Counted from the first letter of the stretch, positions 43,424 through 52,164 are shown. The stretch: 64,000 bases of DNA from Thermoleophilia bacterium (GCA_041393415.1 JAWKKE010000001.1:124001-188000), one strand, 5' to 3'. Numbers and translations: made by a program. The notes: generated by a model not told the origin, from the letters alone.

Positions 43424-43582
43424 GTGCGCCGCAACGAGCTCTGGCGAATGGAGTGCGGCGACAGCGACTTGCTGCGCGAGGAGCACCTCGCCGAGAACGA
43501 TGGCCTAGTGACGCACGCGCCCTACCTGCCGGCGCCGGAGGAACCGATCGTCATCACACTGCAACCGCGGGTATCCCCCTAG
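43424..43582 (+). CDS. Small ORF, possibly a gene remnant
   Basis: A 52-residue frame (GTG 43424 to TAG) with protein-like composition: RRNELWRMECGDSDLLREEH, NDGLVTHAPYLPAPEEPIVI. The same frame stays open and protein-like for about 15 codons upstream (HRIKHAGPGLY) without a start codon, so this may be the 3' end of a decayed gene. There is no ribosome-binding site. Its stop overlaps that of the convergent lipoprotein gene. I do not recognise it. Confidence 0.35.
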   Translation: MRRNELWRMECGDSDLLREEHLAENDGLVTHAPYLPAPEEPIVITLQPRVSP

Positions 43583-44457
43583 TCCGCAGCCGACTCCGTC
43601 CGAGAGCTGATCTGCACGACCACAAGGCCGGCGGAAGTGCGCACCACGGTCAACGCGTAGCCCTTCCCTTCAAGGGTGACGATCGCCATCTTGCCGTCTT
43701 CGTTGTCGACGCGCTGCCGTTGATTGAAGCCTCGCTCGCACAGCATCTGCACGTACGCCGACACGACGTCGTCGCCCGTGGCCTCGCAGACAATGTGGTA
43801 GCCGCCGGGATTGACGGAGGCGACGCTGCTGATGGTGCCTCCGGGCACCGGCGGCACGTCGGCGGCGATCTCGGCCGGCCACTCGACCACGGGCGCCAAC
43901 GGTTCAGTGGCGTCCGCCGGCGCGGCGAACGCCGGCGTGACAGCCGCATCGGGTGCAGTTGTCGTTGCGCCAGCTCCAGCAGGCAGGTCCACATCCAACA
44001 CGCCGGTCCCGCCACCGAACTCAAGCCGCATGTGGTACTCGTCCTTTGTCATGTCTATCGCGTCACAGTCGGCTAGCGTCTCGGCATCATCGACCTCTCC
44101 TCCGCTCCGCGACTCGTAGACGATGAATTGCACGTGGAAGCCCTCGTCGTCTAGCAGATCGAGATACCGCTCGATCTGCTCAAGCGTGAGCTGCGAGTAG
44201 AAGATGCGCGCGCGTGCGCCGGAGTCGTCCATCACCGTGCTGATCGTGCCCTCCAGCGGCGGGATCGCCGACGGGATGGTCGCCGGCCACGACGTTGAGA
44301 CGGATGGGACTCCGGAGGCGAGCGGCGTTCCCTCCGACGCCGGCTCGGCAGCATCTACTCCGCAGCCTGTCAGCGCAGCCAACACCAGCAGCGGACACAC
44401 AACGCGAAGAGATCTGCGCACGAGGCTGAGCGCTTCACGTCGTTGCTCACACCGCAC
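43579..44457 (-). CDS. Lipoprotein with an internally duplicated domain
   Basis: A 292-residue lipoprotein: signal peptide with lipobox LTGC in VLAALTGCGVDAAEP. The mature part holds two similar units of about 80 residues: the first runs from SWPATIPSAIPPLEGTISTV to DLLDDEGFHVQF, the second from EWPAEIAADVPPVPGGTISS to QMLCERGFNQRQ. They are linked by a low-complexity Ala/Thr/Pro segment (GAGATTTAPDAAVTPAFAAP). I do not recognise the family; extracytoplasmic. GTG 44457 has GAGGAG seven bases upstream. Convergent with the small ORF on the other strand. Confidence 0.75.
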   Translation of the reverse strand: MRCEQRREALSLVRRSLRVVCPLLVLAALTGCGVDAAEPASEGTPLASGVPSVSTSWPATIPSAIPPLEGTISTVMDDSGARARIFYSQLTLEQIERYLDLLDDEGFHVQFIVYESRSGGEVDDAETLADCDAIDMTKDEYHMRLEFGGGTGVLDVDLPAGAGATTTAPDAAVTPAFAAPADATEPLAPVVEWPAEIAADVPPVPGGTISSVASVNPGGYHIVCEATGDDVVSAYVQMLCERGFNQRQRVDNEDGKMAIVTLEGKGYALTVVRTSAGLVVVQISSRTESAAD

Positions 44458-44570
44458 GGGCTGCTCCTCTTCTGCCGCCACGGCAACCTCGCCGACACTC
44501 TCGTGTGTCTCCGTCGCCCCGCCGACGATAGGCGTCGGGCAGAGCACCGCCGACAGACCCCACCCGCGGA

Positions 44571-45800
44571 TCAATAGCGGTTGTCGAAGATGCGGGTCGA
44601 CTTCTTCTCGCTCCGCGGCATCTCGCCGATCGCGACCGCCATCGGCACGATCGTGAGTCCGATGCGCTCCTTGAAGCGCCGCCGCACGTCGGCCTCGATA
44701 CCCTCCTTGTGGGCTCCCGGCGCCATTTCGAAGAAGAGTGTCAGCACGTCCTTGCCCTCAAGGTGATCGATCATGACCTGGTACTCGCTGCTGGCACCCT
44801 CGACATCCTTGAGCAGATCGTCGATCTGGCCAGGAAAGATGTTGACACCCTTCACCTTGACCATGTCGTCGGTGCGCCCGAGGATGGTGTCGATGCGCGG
44901 GTGCGGTGAGCCGCAGGCGCACGCGCCAGGCACGAAGCGCGTGAGATCGTGAGTGCGGTAGCGGACGAGCGGGGCGCCTTGCTTGCGGAGGGTAGTGATG
45001 ACGAGCTCGCCAACCTCACCCTCCGCCACGGGCGCACCTGTATGCTGGTCGACGATCTCGAAGTAGAGATAGTCGTCCCAGTAGTGCATGCCGCACTCGT
45101 AGTCGCAGCTCATGCCGATGCCGGGCCCGTAGATCTCGGTGAGCCCGTAGATGTCGTAAAGGCGCACGCCGAGTTCGGCGGCGATGCGACGCCGCATCTT
45201 CTCGCCCCATCGCTCGGAACCGATGACGCCTTTGGTCAAGTGGATCCTCTCTCTGACCCCGCGGCGCTCTATTTCCTCAGCCAGAAGGAGCGCGTACGAC
45301 GAGGTCGCGCAGAGGACCGTGCTCTCGAGATCGATCATCATCTGGATCTGCTTGTCGGTGTTGCCCGGCCCCATCGGGATGACCATGGCACCCAGCAGCT
45401 CGGCGCCCGCTTGAAAACCGATGCCCGCGGTCCAGAGTCCGTAGCCGGGCGTCACGTGCACGCGGTCGAGCGGCGTAACACCGGCCATCTCGTAGCAGCG
45501 TCTGAACATCACCGCCCAGTCGGTCACGTCCTGGGCGGTGTACGGGATGATGATGGGGACGCCGGTTGTGCCCGACGACGAGTGAATGCGGACGATGTCC
45601 TGTTCCGCGACGGCCGCCAAACCCAGCGTGTACGCGGCACGCAAGTCGCTCTTCTCCGTGAAAGGCAGCTCGCGAAACCGCTCCCACGACGTCACGGCGC
45701 TGAGATCGATGCCGGCGAACTTGCGCGCGTAGAAGGGACTGCGCGTGCAGAGGCCGGAGAGGAGCCGCGAGATGGCGGCGAGCTGGTCTTGGCTGGTCAC
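44571..45800 (-). CDS. Phenylacetate-CoA ligase-like adenylate-forming enzyme
   Basis: A 409-residue ATP-dependent acyl-CoA ligase of the PaaK family: AMP motif HSSSGTTGVPII, YDIYGLTEIYGPG, RYRTHDLTRF, and the C-terminal RTDDMVKVKGVNIFPGQI. It is GTGA-coupled to iorB, so in context it should act on the arylacetates or arylacetyl groups linked to aromatic amino acid oxidation by IorAB (phenylacetate, 4-hydroxyphenylacetate, indoleacetate). IorAB makes or uses the CoA thioesters, so the ligase could also run the pathway toward aromatic amino acid synthesis. GTG 45800 has GAGGAGGAG upstream. Confidence 0.9.
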   Translation of the reverse strand: MTSQDQLAAISRLLSGLCTRSPFYARKFAGIDLSAVTSWERFRELPFTEKSDLRAAYTLGLAAVAEQDIVRIHSSSGTTGVPIIIPYTAQDVTDWAVMFRRCYEMAGVTPLDRVHVTPGYGLWTAGIGFQAGAELLGAMVIPMGPGNTDKQIQMMIDLESTVLCATSSYALLLAEEIERRGVRERIHLTKGVIGSERWGEKMRRRIAAELGVRLYDIYGLTEIYGPGIGMSCDYECGMHYWDDYLYFEIVDQHTGAPVAEGEVGELVITTLRKQGAPLVRYRTHDLTRFVPGACACGSPHPRIDTILGRTDDMVKVKGVNIFPGQIDDLLKDVEGASSEYQVMIDHLEGKDVLTLFFEMAPGAHKEGIEADVRRRFKERIGLTIVPMAVAIGEMPRSEKKSTRIFDNRY

Positions 45801-46441
45801 GGCTGCTCCTCCTCGAGGGCGTAGCGGGCGCCGACGGCCAGCGCCTTCAGGTTCATGGCGACGAGCTTCTCGGGGAGCGTCGCCGCGATCGTTGCTTCCA
45901 AGGCGTCGCGCGTGACGCCGAGCGCGCCGGCGGCGGCGGCGGCGCCAAGCAGGGCGACGTTCAGCACCTTGGGCGAACCGGCGGCGGTACAGACGGCGTC
46001 GCCATCCACGGCGATCACGCGGCGGGCGCGCCGCCGCAGACAGGCAAGCATCGCGCTGCCATCGTAGCCGGTCGCAGCCAACGAGCTCGTTACGGGCGGG
46101 ATCGCCCGCCGGCTGACGACCACGACGCCATCTGTCGCCAGATACGGCAAGCAACGGACGGCCTCGGCCGGCTCGAACCCGACGATGGCGCCGGCCGAAC
46201 GCAACGGCAGCATTGGAGAGGCGACACCGGCACCGATGCGCATGTGGCTCAACACGGAGCCGCCGCGCTGCGCCATGCCGATCGTCTCGGCGGTGCGCAC
46301 CATCTGACCCGTACGCAGCGCCGTCTGCGCAACGAGCCGCGAGGCAAGTACGATGCCTTGGCCGCCGACACCGGCGAAGATGAGGTTGATCCCGGCGCGA
46401 TCCTCAACCTCCCCCGGCTTGCGCTCGCTCACGGCCGTCAC
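45797..46441 (-). CDS. iorB: Indolepyruvate:ferredoxin oxidoreductase, beta subunit
   Basis: A 214-residue subunit of the 2-oxoacid:ferredoxin oxidoreductase family (gamma-type domain): INLIFAGVGGQGIVLASRLV, AETIGMAQRGGSVLSHMRIG and VGFEPAEAVRCLPYL. With IorA it converts arylpyruvates to arylacetyl-CoA while reducing ferredoxin. The start GTG 46441 overlaps the iorA stop by 4 bp; GTG 46432 is an alternative. Its own stop overlaps the start of the paaK-like gene by 4 bp, giving a fully overlapping three-gene operon. Confidence 0.9.
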   Translation of the reverse strand: MTAVSERKPGEVEDRAGINLIFAGVGGQGIVLASRLVAQTALRTGQMVRTAETIGMAQRGGSVLSHMRIGAGVASPMLPLRSAGAIVGFEPAEAVRCLPYLATDGVVVVSRRAIPPVTSSLAATGYDGSAMLACLRRRARRVIAVDGDAVCTAAGSPKVLNVALLGAAAAAGALGVTRDALEATIAATLPEKLVAMNLKALAVGARYALEEEQP

Positions 46442-48294
46442 GTCGTCACCAGCTTGATCGCTGCGTGCGGACAGACCTGAGCGCAGATCGAACAACCCCA
46501 ACAGGTAGCGGCGTCGATACACACCTGCCCGTCGACCAACGAAATCGCCGGGCAACCCAGACGCTTGATGCAGCTCCTGCAGACCGTGCAGACCTCTTGA
46601 TCGATCGCGTAGAGCGGCTTCGGCGGCACGATATTGATGCACGGCGACTGGAAGATGATGGCCGATACGCCGCCCGCCGCCACGGCGCGTTCGACGGCGG
46701 CTCGCGCCTCGTCGAGTTGAAGTGGATCGCACGTCTCTATGTGGCGCACGCCCAGCCCCTCGAGGAGGCGCGCTATCGGGATCTTGTCCGAGATCGTGCC
46801 CATCATCGTCGTGCCAATGCCGGGATGCGGCTGACCACCGGTCATGGCAGTCGTACTGTTGTCGAGAACGACGAGTACCATGCGCGTGCCGTTGTAGAGC
46901 GCGTTGATGACGCCCGGGATGCCGGAGTGAAAGAACGTGGAGTCGCCCACGAAGGCGAAGTGTACGGCGTCGGGCTCCGCATGCGCGAGTCCCTGAGCGA
47001 TGGTGATGCCGGCACCCATACAGAGGCACGTGTCGACCATCTCGAGCGGCTTGGCGTTGCCCAGCGTGTAGCAGCCGATGTCGCCGCAGAAGACGGCCTT
47101 ACGACGGCGCATGGCCTGCTTGACGGCGTAGAACGACGCCCGGTGAGGGCAGCCCCCGCAGAGCACGGGCGGACGCACCGGCAGATCCGGGCCGACGTCA
47201 TCGCCGACTCCGGCGTCGTCCGAGCGCTCCGCCAAACCGGTGGGCACACTCGCTGCCGCCGCATCGGCTCGCCCCACTCCCAGGAGGTCCGCAATCGCGG
47301 CGGCGGCCGCATCGACAGAGTTCTCGCCGGCCGCCGCCATGTGACCGCTCAGCTTGCCGCGCACGTCGACCGGTAGATGGAATCGGCCGGCGAGTATGAG
47401 GAGCTCGCGTTCGATCACCGGGTCGAGCTCCTCGACGACGAGCACCTCGTCTAGCCCCCCCAAGAACTCGCGCGCCAGTTGCTCCGGGAACGGGTGCGGC
47501 GTGCCGACCTTGAGGAGCCGGCAATCGACGCCGAGCAGGGCAAGTGCGTCGCGTACGTAGGCGTAACTCACACCGCCACACGCAACCCCCCTGCTGCCGG
47601 CGCGCTGCCCGCTCGGCGTCACCGCGTTGAAACGCGAACCCGAGAACTCCTGCGCGATCACAGGCCTCCGGGCGTTCATCTGCAGCTTGTTCTCGTAGGT
47701 GAGGCGCGGGAAGATGACCCAGCGCGGATGCTTCTCGAAGCCGCTCGCAGCGCGCGCGCCCGCGCCTTCGCCCAAGTCCACGGGCGCGTACCCGTGACAG
47801 ACGCGTGTCGTCGGCCGTAGCAGCACCGGCGTGCCGTACTTCTCCGAGCAGGCGAACGCGTCGCCGATCATCTCGTAGGCCTCCTCCGGTGAGGAGGGAT
47901 CGAACACCGGCAACTTGGCGAAGAGCGCGAAGTGGCGGGTATCCTGCTCCGTCTGCGAGGAGTTCGGCCCCGGGTCGTCGGCGGCGACCACGACCAAGCC
48001 GCCCTTCACCCCGACGTAGGCGAGACTCATCAACGGGTCGGAGGCTACATTGAGTCCCACCTGCTTCATGGTCGCCAGCGCGCGGGCGCCCGCGTACGCC
48101 GCGCCCGCCGCCACCTCGAGCGCGACCTTCTCGTTCACCGACCACTCGACGTGAATGTCCCCGGGGTTGCGCTTGGCGATGGTCTCGAGGATCTCGGTGG
48201 ACGGCGTGCCAGGGTAGCCGGCGACGACGCCCACGCCGGCGTGGATCGCACCCAGAGCAATCGCTTCGTTGCCCATGAGGAACTCGAATGACAT
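46438..48294 (-). CDS. iorA: Indolepyruvate:ferredoxin oxidoreductase, alpha subunit
   Basis: The 618-residue catalytic subunit with pyrimidine-binding and thiamine-diphosphate-binding domains and a ferredoxin domain. LMGNEAIALGAIHAGVGVVA and YPGTPSTEI begin it; CGGCPHRASFYAV and FVGDSTFFHSGIPGVINAL carry the ThDP site; the C-terminus has two 4Fe-4S motifs, CTVCRSCIKRLGCP and CWGCSICAQVCP. It oxidatively decarboxylates indolepyruvate and related arylpyruvates from aromatic amino acid transamination. ATG 48294 lacks a clear ribosome-binding site; ATG 48327 would add 11 residues. It is the first gene of iorA-iorB-paaK. Confidence 0.95.
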   Translation of the reverse strand: MSFEFLMGNEAIALGAIHAGVGVVAGYPGTPSTEILETIAKRNPGDIHVEWSVNEKVALEVAAGAAYAGARALATMKQVGLNVASDPLMSLAYVGVKGGLVVVAADDPGPNSSQTEQDTRHFALFAKLPVFDPSSPEEAYEMIGDAFACSEKYGTPVLLRPTTRVCHGYAPVDLGEGAGARAASGFEKHPRWVIFPRLTYENKLQMNARRPVIAQEFSGSRFNAVTPSGQRAGSRGVACGGVSYAYVRDALALLGVDCRLLKVGTPHPFPEQLAREFLGGLDEVLVVEELDPVIERELLILAGRFHLPVDVRGKLSGHMAAAGENSVDAAAAAIADLLGVGRADAAAASVPTGLAERSDDAGVGDDVGPDLPVRPPVLCGGCPHRASFYAVKQAMRRRKAVFCGDIGCYTLGNAKPLEMVDTCLCMGAGITIAQGLAHAEPDAVHFAFVGDSTFFHSGIPGVINALYNGTRMVLVVLDNSTTAMTGGQPHPGIGTTMMGTISDKIPIARLLEGLGVRHIETCDPLQLDEARAAVERAVAAGGVSAIIFQSPCINIVPPKPLYAIDQEVCTVCRSCIKRLGCPAISLVDGQVCIDAATCWGCSICAQVCPHAAIKLVTT

Positions 48295-49037
48295 GCGAGC
48301 AGCGGCCCCCGTTCGGGATGCGGCCATCGCAGCAGATCGTATCCGCTGCGTCCGCGATCAATGATAGTGCAACACCCGTCGACTCGCCGCCAAGGCCCAA
48401 CAGCCAGGCGCGTCGCGCGGAGGCCATCCTCCCCCCTCAGCCGGCGGACGCGCCCAGCGCCCCCACGGCCCTCCGCAATATCGCGCGCGAAACGCACTCG
48501 CCCCGTCGACACCGACAAGCACATATTGAGATCGTCGACATCGACAACTCCCAAGACCTCGAGCACGCGGCGCTCGTGACTGCAGTAGGTGTGGCACTTG
48601 ATAAGCGCCCTGAGCACTCCGAGGTTGGCGTTCGGATCACTCCCGGTTGACTATGCGCGCCTCGCATAGCCGTTGAGACTGACGACAGCGGCTGCGACTA
48701 CCGGCGGCTCAGCAGTAGCCACCTCCCCATCCGGCACCTCGACAGCGACCGCGAGCGCGACCTCCGCCGGCTCCGGAAGGTGCGCTACGGTACTCGGCTC
48801 GGTCGCCTGTTCCGCGACAGCCAGAGAAGACCGAGTGATGACGGAGCGCCGATTAGGGTCGCCACTGTAGCGGTTGCGGGCGCGCGATCTCAGTGGCCGG
48901 AACATGCCAGTTCACCTGTATGAGCGCACGAGGGCACGCGAACGCCGCGGTCCTTGATCATGACCATGCCTCCAGACTCCGCTGAATAGAGCGATATGCC
49001 GGCGCCGGCGCTCGGCTAGCGTCAGTATGCCGACGTA
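48295..49037. other. 743-bp region without a confident gene
   Basis: Contains the iorA promoter area on the left and a possible small frame at 48651-48905. TATCATTG and TACGAT elements at about 48330-48370 on the minus strand could be -10 regions for iorA, but no matching -35 was found. The rest shows no RNA gene, repeat or recognisable protein. Confidence 0.4.
48651..48905 (-). CDS. Possible small Val/Ala-rich protein
   Basis: An 84-residue frame starting at ATG 48905 with AGGTGA seven bases upstream. The N-terminal part is basic (RPLRSRARNRYSG) and the remainder acidic and Val/Ala-rich (PAEVALAVAVEVPDGEVATA), ending VVSLNGYARRA. Third-position GC is moderately high but lower than in neighbouring genes. 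No family is recognised. Confidence 0.3.
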   Translation of the reverse strand: MFRPLRSRARNRYSGDPNRRSVITRSSLAVAEQATEPSTVAHLPEPAEVALAVAVEVPDGEVATAEPPVVAAAVVSLNGYARRA

Positions 49038-49436
49038 TCAGGAGGGTGTCGAGATTGACAATTGCCGCCGCGCCCAAGGCCAAGCCAAGCCGCAGATGAC
49101 TAGCCCGGCGATCAGCGACGCGGGCTGCAGCCAGCTCACGTACCCGATGATCGCCACCTGCACGACGATCCACGCGACGATGATCACCCCCATCGTCAGA
49201 GACAGTAGCGGCGCCCGCGGGCGATGAAGAATCCATGCTGCGGTGGCAACCGCCAGTCCGCCACCGATCACGACGAAGAGAAACAGACTCGGAATGAAGT
49301 AGCTGCCGAACGGGCTTCCCTCGAGCAGGCTAGGATCCACGCCTTCCGCACCGGTGAGACCGTAGTAGCCGCCACCGAAGGCGTTCAGCATAACGAGGAT
49401 CTGAACCACGATGAGAACGATCCGTGCTTGCTTCAT
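49038..49436 (-). CDS. Four-helix membrane protein of unknown function
   Basis: A 132-residue integral membrane protein with four predicted helices (about 5-27, 48-70, 78-98, 103-122). GGGYYGLTGAEGVDPSLLEG lies between helices 1 and 2. ATG 49436 has GGAGAGG upstream. The family is not recognised, though small proteins of this type often sit beside TetR regulators. It is divergent from the TetR gene across the large operator at 49498-49537, so it is the most probable target of that repressor. Confidence 0.75.
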   Translation of the reverse strand: MKQARIVLIVVQILVMLNAFGGGYYGLTGAEGVDPSLLEGSPFGSYFIPSLFLFVVIGGGLAVATAAWILHRPRAPLLSLTMGVIIVAWIVVQVAIIGYVSWLQPASLIAGLVICGLAWPWARRQLSISTPS

Positions 49437-49497
49437 GAAGACCTCTCCGCCACCTTCAGAACGTTGCATTGTCGCTCGGCGTGTACTACGGTACCGT

Positions 49498-49537
49498 GGT
49501 AACAATGTTACCGTAACTGCGTTACGGTAACATTGTT
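49498..49537. promoter_or_regulatory. Large TetR-type operator, 37-bp perfect inverted repeat
   Basis: AACAATGTTACCGTAAC (49501-49517), TGC, then its exact reverse complement (49521-49537). Within it is the smaller palindrome GGTAAC-AAT-GTTACC (49498-49512). It lies between the divergent TetR and membrane-protein genes, 33 bp before the TetR start and 61 bp before the other. Confidence 0.85.
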
Positions 49538-49569
49538 TTCAAGAACGGTCAACGATTCCGGGAGGGCGC

Positions 49570-50277
49570 ATGACACCGGCGGTACGAACAGGCCCCGTGA
49601 CCGCGGAGATCGTGATCGACGCGGCCCTCGCGATCATCGATGACGAAGGCCTCGCGACACTGACGATGCGTCGCCTGGCGAAAGACCTCGGCGTCGAGCC
49701 GATGACCGTCTACCGCCAGTTGCCCAACAAGGAGGCGATCCTCGCCGGTGTCGCCGAGAAGCTCTGGCGGGAGATGCCAGGCGCGAGGCCGGAGTCCGCG
49801 ACGGATGCTACAGACGGCGGAGTCGACTCATCGGCGACTCTAGCGGCGGAGGGCGAGCCGGAGTGGCGCGCCCAGGTGCACGCCATGTGGCTCGCCCTCC
49901 ACGCGCTCATGCAGGCGCACCCGAACGCCATCCCCATCATCGCCAAGGGCAGCACCTACTCGCGGAGCGCCAGCGGCGGCACCGCGGCGATGGCCGCCGT
50001 GCTTCGCGACGCCGGCCTCTCCCCCGCTCAAGCCGGGGAGCTCATGCAGATCGTCGCCGCCTGCGTCGTCGGTTTTGGCTTCGCCACACTGTGGGGCCAA
50101 CAGATCGCCCACGGCGAACGCCCCAATGCGCCCGCGGGCGAGGCCCTGGCCCCCATCTCCACCGACGACGACCTCGAGCGCTACCTGACTACCATGGGAC
50201 GCTGGGAGCCAGCCAATTTCACCCGGGCCCTCGACCTCGTTCTCGACGCCTACACGCCAAACGGCGCCCCCGTTTGA
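49570..50277 (+). CDS. TetR-family transcriptional repressor (TetR_C type)
   Basis: A 235-residue repressor: N-terminal helix-turn-helix with IVIDAALAIIDDEGLATLTM, RRLAKDLGVEPMTVYRQLPN and KEAILAGVAEKLW, and a C-terminal ligand-binding domain resembling TetR_C_1 (VHAMWLALHALMQAHPNAIP, FGFATLWGQQIAHGE). ATG 49570 has GGGAGGG upstream. The big dyad just before it suggests autorepression together with repression of the divergent membrane protein. The inducer is unknown. Confidence 0.9.
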   Translation: MTPAVRTGPVTAEIVIDAALAIIDDEGLATLTMRRLAKDLGVEPMTVYRQLPNKEAILAGVAEKLWREMPGARPESATDATDGGVDSSATLAAEGEPEWRAQVHAMWLALHALMQAHPNAIPIIAKGSTYSRSASGGTAAMAAVLRDAGLSPAQAGELMQIVAACVVGFGFATLWGQQIAHGERPNAPAGEALAPISTDDDLERYLTTMGRWEPANFTRALDLVLDAYTPNGAPV

Positions 50278-50341
50278 ATCACCCGCAGCGATGGTAAGCG
50301 CCAGATATGGCCATCGGCGAGAGCTGAGGGAGGTGAACACT

Positions 50342-50836
50342 ATGGCAATCACGCGTTGGGACCCGTTCGGGGAACTCTCAAGCTTGCGACACGAAATAGA
50401 CCGCGTCTTCGGCCGCCTCGGCTTCGGCGACGGCAAGGAGACGACGTGGATGCCGCGCATCGATGTCAAGACCACCGGCGACGACATGGTTGTCTACGCC
50501 GAGCTCCCGGGCATGAATCGCGAGGACATCACGATCGAGGTCAGCGCAGGCACCCTGACAATCGCGGGCGAGCGCAACGCTGAGACCGAGAAGACCGAAG
50601 AGGGCTGGACGATCCGCGAGCGCAGCTACGGCACGTTTGAGCGTACGTTGCCGCTGCCCGAGAGAGTCGACACCGACAAGATCACAGCCGAGTACAAGGA
50701 CGGCGTCCTCGAAGTACGCGTACCGAAGGGCGCCTTGCCGCCACCGACGCATCGCGTCGCGATCGGCGATGCCGCGGCGCCTGCCGAACCAGCGGCCGAG
50801 TCGGCCGCGCCGCCGGACGAAAGCGCCGCGACCTAA
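50342..50836 (+). CDS. Small heat-shock protein, Hsp20 family
   Basis: A 164-residue ATP-independent chaperone with an alpha-crystallin domain (about 40-135): WMPRIDVKTTGDDMVVYAEL, PGMNREDITIEVSAGTLTIA, RSYGTFERTLPLPERV and the A-x-x-x-n-GVL motif in AEYKDGVLEVRVPK. The N-terminus ITRWDPFGELSSLRHEIDRV is typical. The C-terminal tail is Ala/Pro/Glu-rich. ATG 50342 is preceded by GGGAGGTGA. It is 64 bp after the TetR gene on the same strand, possibly independent, and ends in a strong hairpin. Confidence 0.93.
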   Translation: MAITRWDPFGELSSLRHEIDRVFGRLGFGDGKETTWMPRIDVKTTGDDMVVYAELPGMNREDITIEVSAGTLTIAGERNAETEKTEEGWTIRERSYGTFERTLPLPERVDTDKITAEYKDGVLEVRVPKGALPPPTHRVAIGDAAAPAEPAAESAAPPDESAAT

Positions 50837-50864
50837 GCGCGCGATCCCCCTCCGTGATCGCGGA

Positions 50865-50898
50865 ACTCAGGCGCCCCGCTGGTGCGGGGCGCCTGAGT
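50865..50898. terminator. Bidirectional terminator between hsp20 and the SQR-like gene
   Basis: Perfect 15-bp stem, ACTCAGGCGCCCCGC (50865-50879) and its complement (50884-50898), with the loop TGGT, between convergent genes. GC-rich, without a U run. Confidence 0.75.
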
Positions 50899-50949
50899 CT
50901 GTGCGGGGCGTGCAATGCGACACATCGCCTCTAGCGCCGGCGCACCACC

Positions 50950-52119
50950 TCACATTCCCGGGATACGCGGGATCTTGCCCAGCTTGCTGAGCTCGAAGTA
51001 CCGGCCCCAGCCGCGCTTGAGCCAGTGCCCGACGATCGGCATCGGCAGGAACAACGCCCGCCGGTCGTTCCTGTAGACGAACCCGGCGCCGTTGCCCATA
51101 TCCATCACGCAGAGGATCGAGATCTCGTCGATGTAACTCTCCGGCTCGCCGTGCCCGGTCTCCTTGCGCGCGATGTCGTCGGCGGTCACACGCGCCATCA
51201 CCTCAGCCACATGGCCCTGCTTGGCGCGCCACTCCGGTCCTTCGAGCGCGGCGACGTCACCGACGGCGTACATCCACGGGTGGCCGACGACCTCACAGGC
51301 CGGCGACACCGAGATGAAGCCGGCCTCGTTCTGCGGCAGATCGGAGGCCTTCACGACCGCGTGCCCGTCGCCGGCGGCGATGAACATGATGAGGTCGGCG
51401 TCCAGCCTGCTCCCGTCCTCGAACACGACGCCGCCGGCGACGAACTCGGTGATCTTCTTGCCGGTGTAGGCGCGGATCACCGACGCGTCGAGCATACGGT
51501 CCATCATCGCGACGGCCTTCTCGCCCATGCGCAGTCCCGGCGTCGGCATAGGAGCGAAGAAGCTGAGCTCGAAGCGGGCGCGCATCTCCCGTTTGAGCAG
51601 CATGTGGTGCACGTTGTAGAGAAACTCGAAGGCGGGGCCGCCACGGACCGCGCTCGGGTCCTTGGGATTGCCGCCAAACCCGACCGCGACCCTCCCGCCA
51701 CCCTGTGCGAGGAGGGCGTCGAGGCGCTCCTTGACAAGGACACTCTCCTGTGGCGCGCCGCAGATCGAGAGCACGTTCTCCTTGCCTTTGTGGGGCATCT
51801 TGTGCGCACCGAGCGCGACGACAAGGTAGTCGAAGTCGCGGCGCCTGCCGCCGTGCTCGAGAACAAAGCTCCTCTCGGCGCCGCTGATCTCGGTGACCGC
51901 GTCCAGCGTCATCGTAAAGCCGTGGGCGCGAGCAATATCGGAGAGCCGGATGCTCGTCTGCTCGAGGGTACGCTCGCCTGTGGGAATCCAGATGGCCAGC
52001 GGATAGACAAACAGGAAGTCGCGATCCGAGACGAGCTCGACCTCGAGACCCTTCTTGCGCAAGCTGATCGCCGCCTCGACACCGGCGATCCCGCCGCCCA
52101 GTACCACCGCCCTCTTCAT
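50950..52119 (-). CDS. Sulfide:quinone oxidoreductase-like FAD-dependent enzyme
   Basis: A 389-residue flavoprotein of the SQR/type II NADH dehydrogenase superfamily. The FAD site is VVLGGGIAGVEAAISLRKKG, the second dinucleotide-fold block is FDYLVVALGAH, and the last FAD contact is MYAVGDVAALEG. Cysteines lie at 120 (LSICGAP), 275 (SPACEVV) and 337 (ILCVMDMGNGAG); the first and last sit where SQR redox cysteines are expected. SQR oxidises sulfide to persulfide or polysulfide and reduces membrane quinone. The C-terminal FLPMPIVGHWLKRGWGRYFE would be the membrane contact. ATG 52119 has GAGAGGAG upstream. A CsoR-like operator sits just before it, which supports a role in sulfide handling. Confidence 0.78.
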   Translation of the reverse strand: MKRAVVLGGGIAGVEAAISLRKKGLEVELVSDRDFLFVYPLAIWIPTGERTLEQTSIRLSDIARAHGFTMTLDAVTEISGAERSFVLEHGGRRRDFDYLVVALGAHKMPHKGKENVLSICGAPQESVLVKERLDALLAQGGGRVAVGFGGNPKDPSAVRGGPAFEFLYNVHHMLLKREMRARFELSFFAPMPTPGLRMGEKAVAMMDRMLDASVIRAYTGKKITEFVAGGVVFEDGSRLDADLIMFIAAGDGHAVVKASDLPQNEAGFISVSPACEVVGHPWMYAVGDVAALEGPEWRAKQGHVAEVMARVTADDIARKETGHGEPESYIDEISILCVMDMGNGAGFVYRNDRRALFLPMPIVGHWLKRGWGRYFELSKLGKIPRIPGM

Positions 52120-52164
52120 CCGCGCTCCTCTCGTCCCGCGCCGGCTGCCTGACCTCCCACTAAG

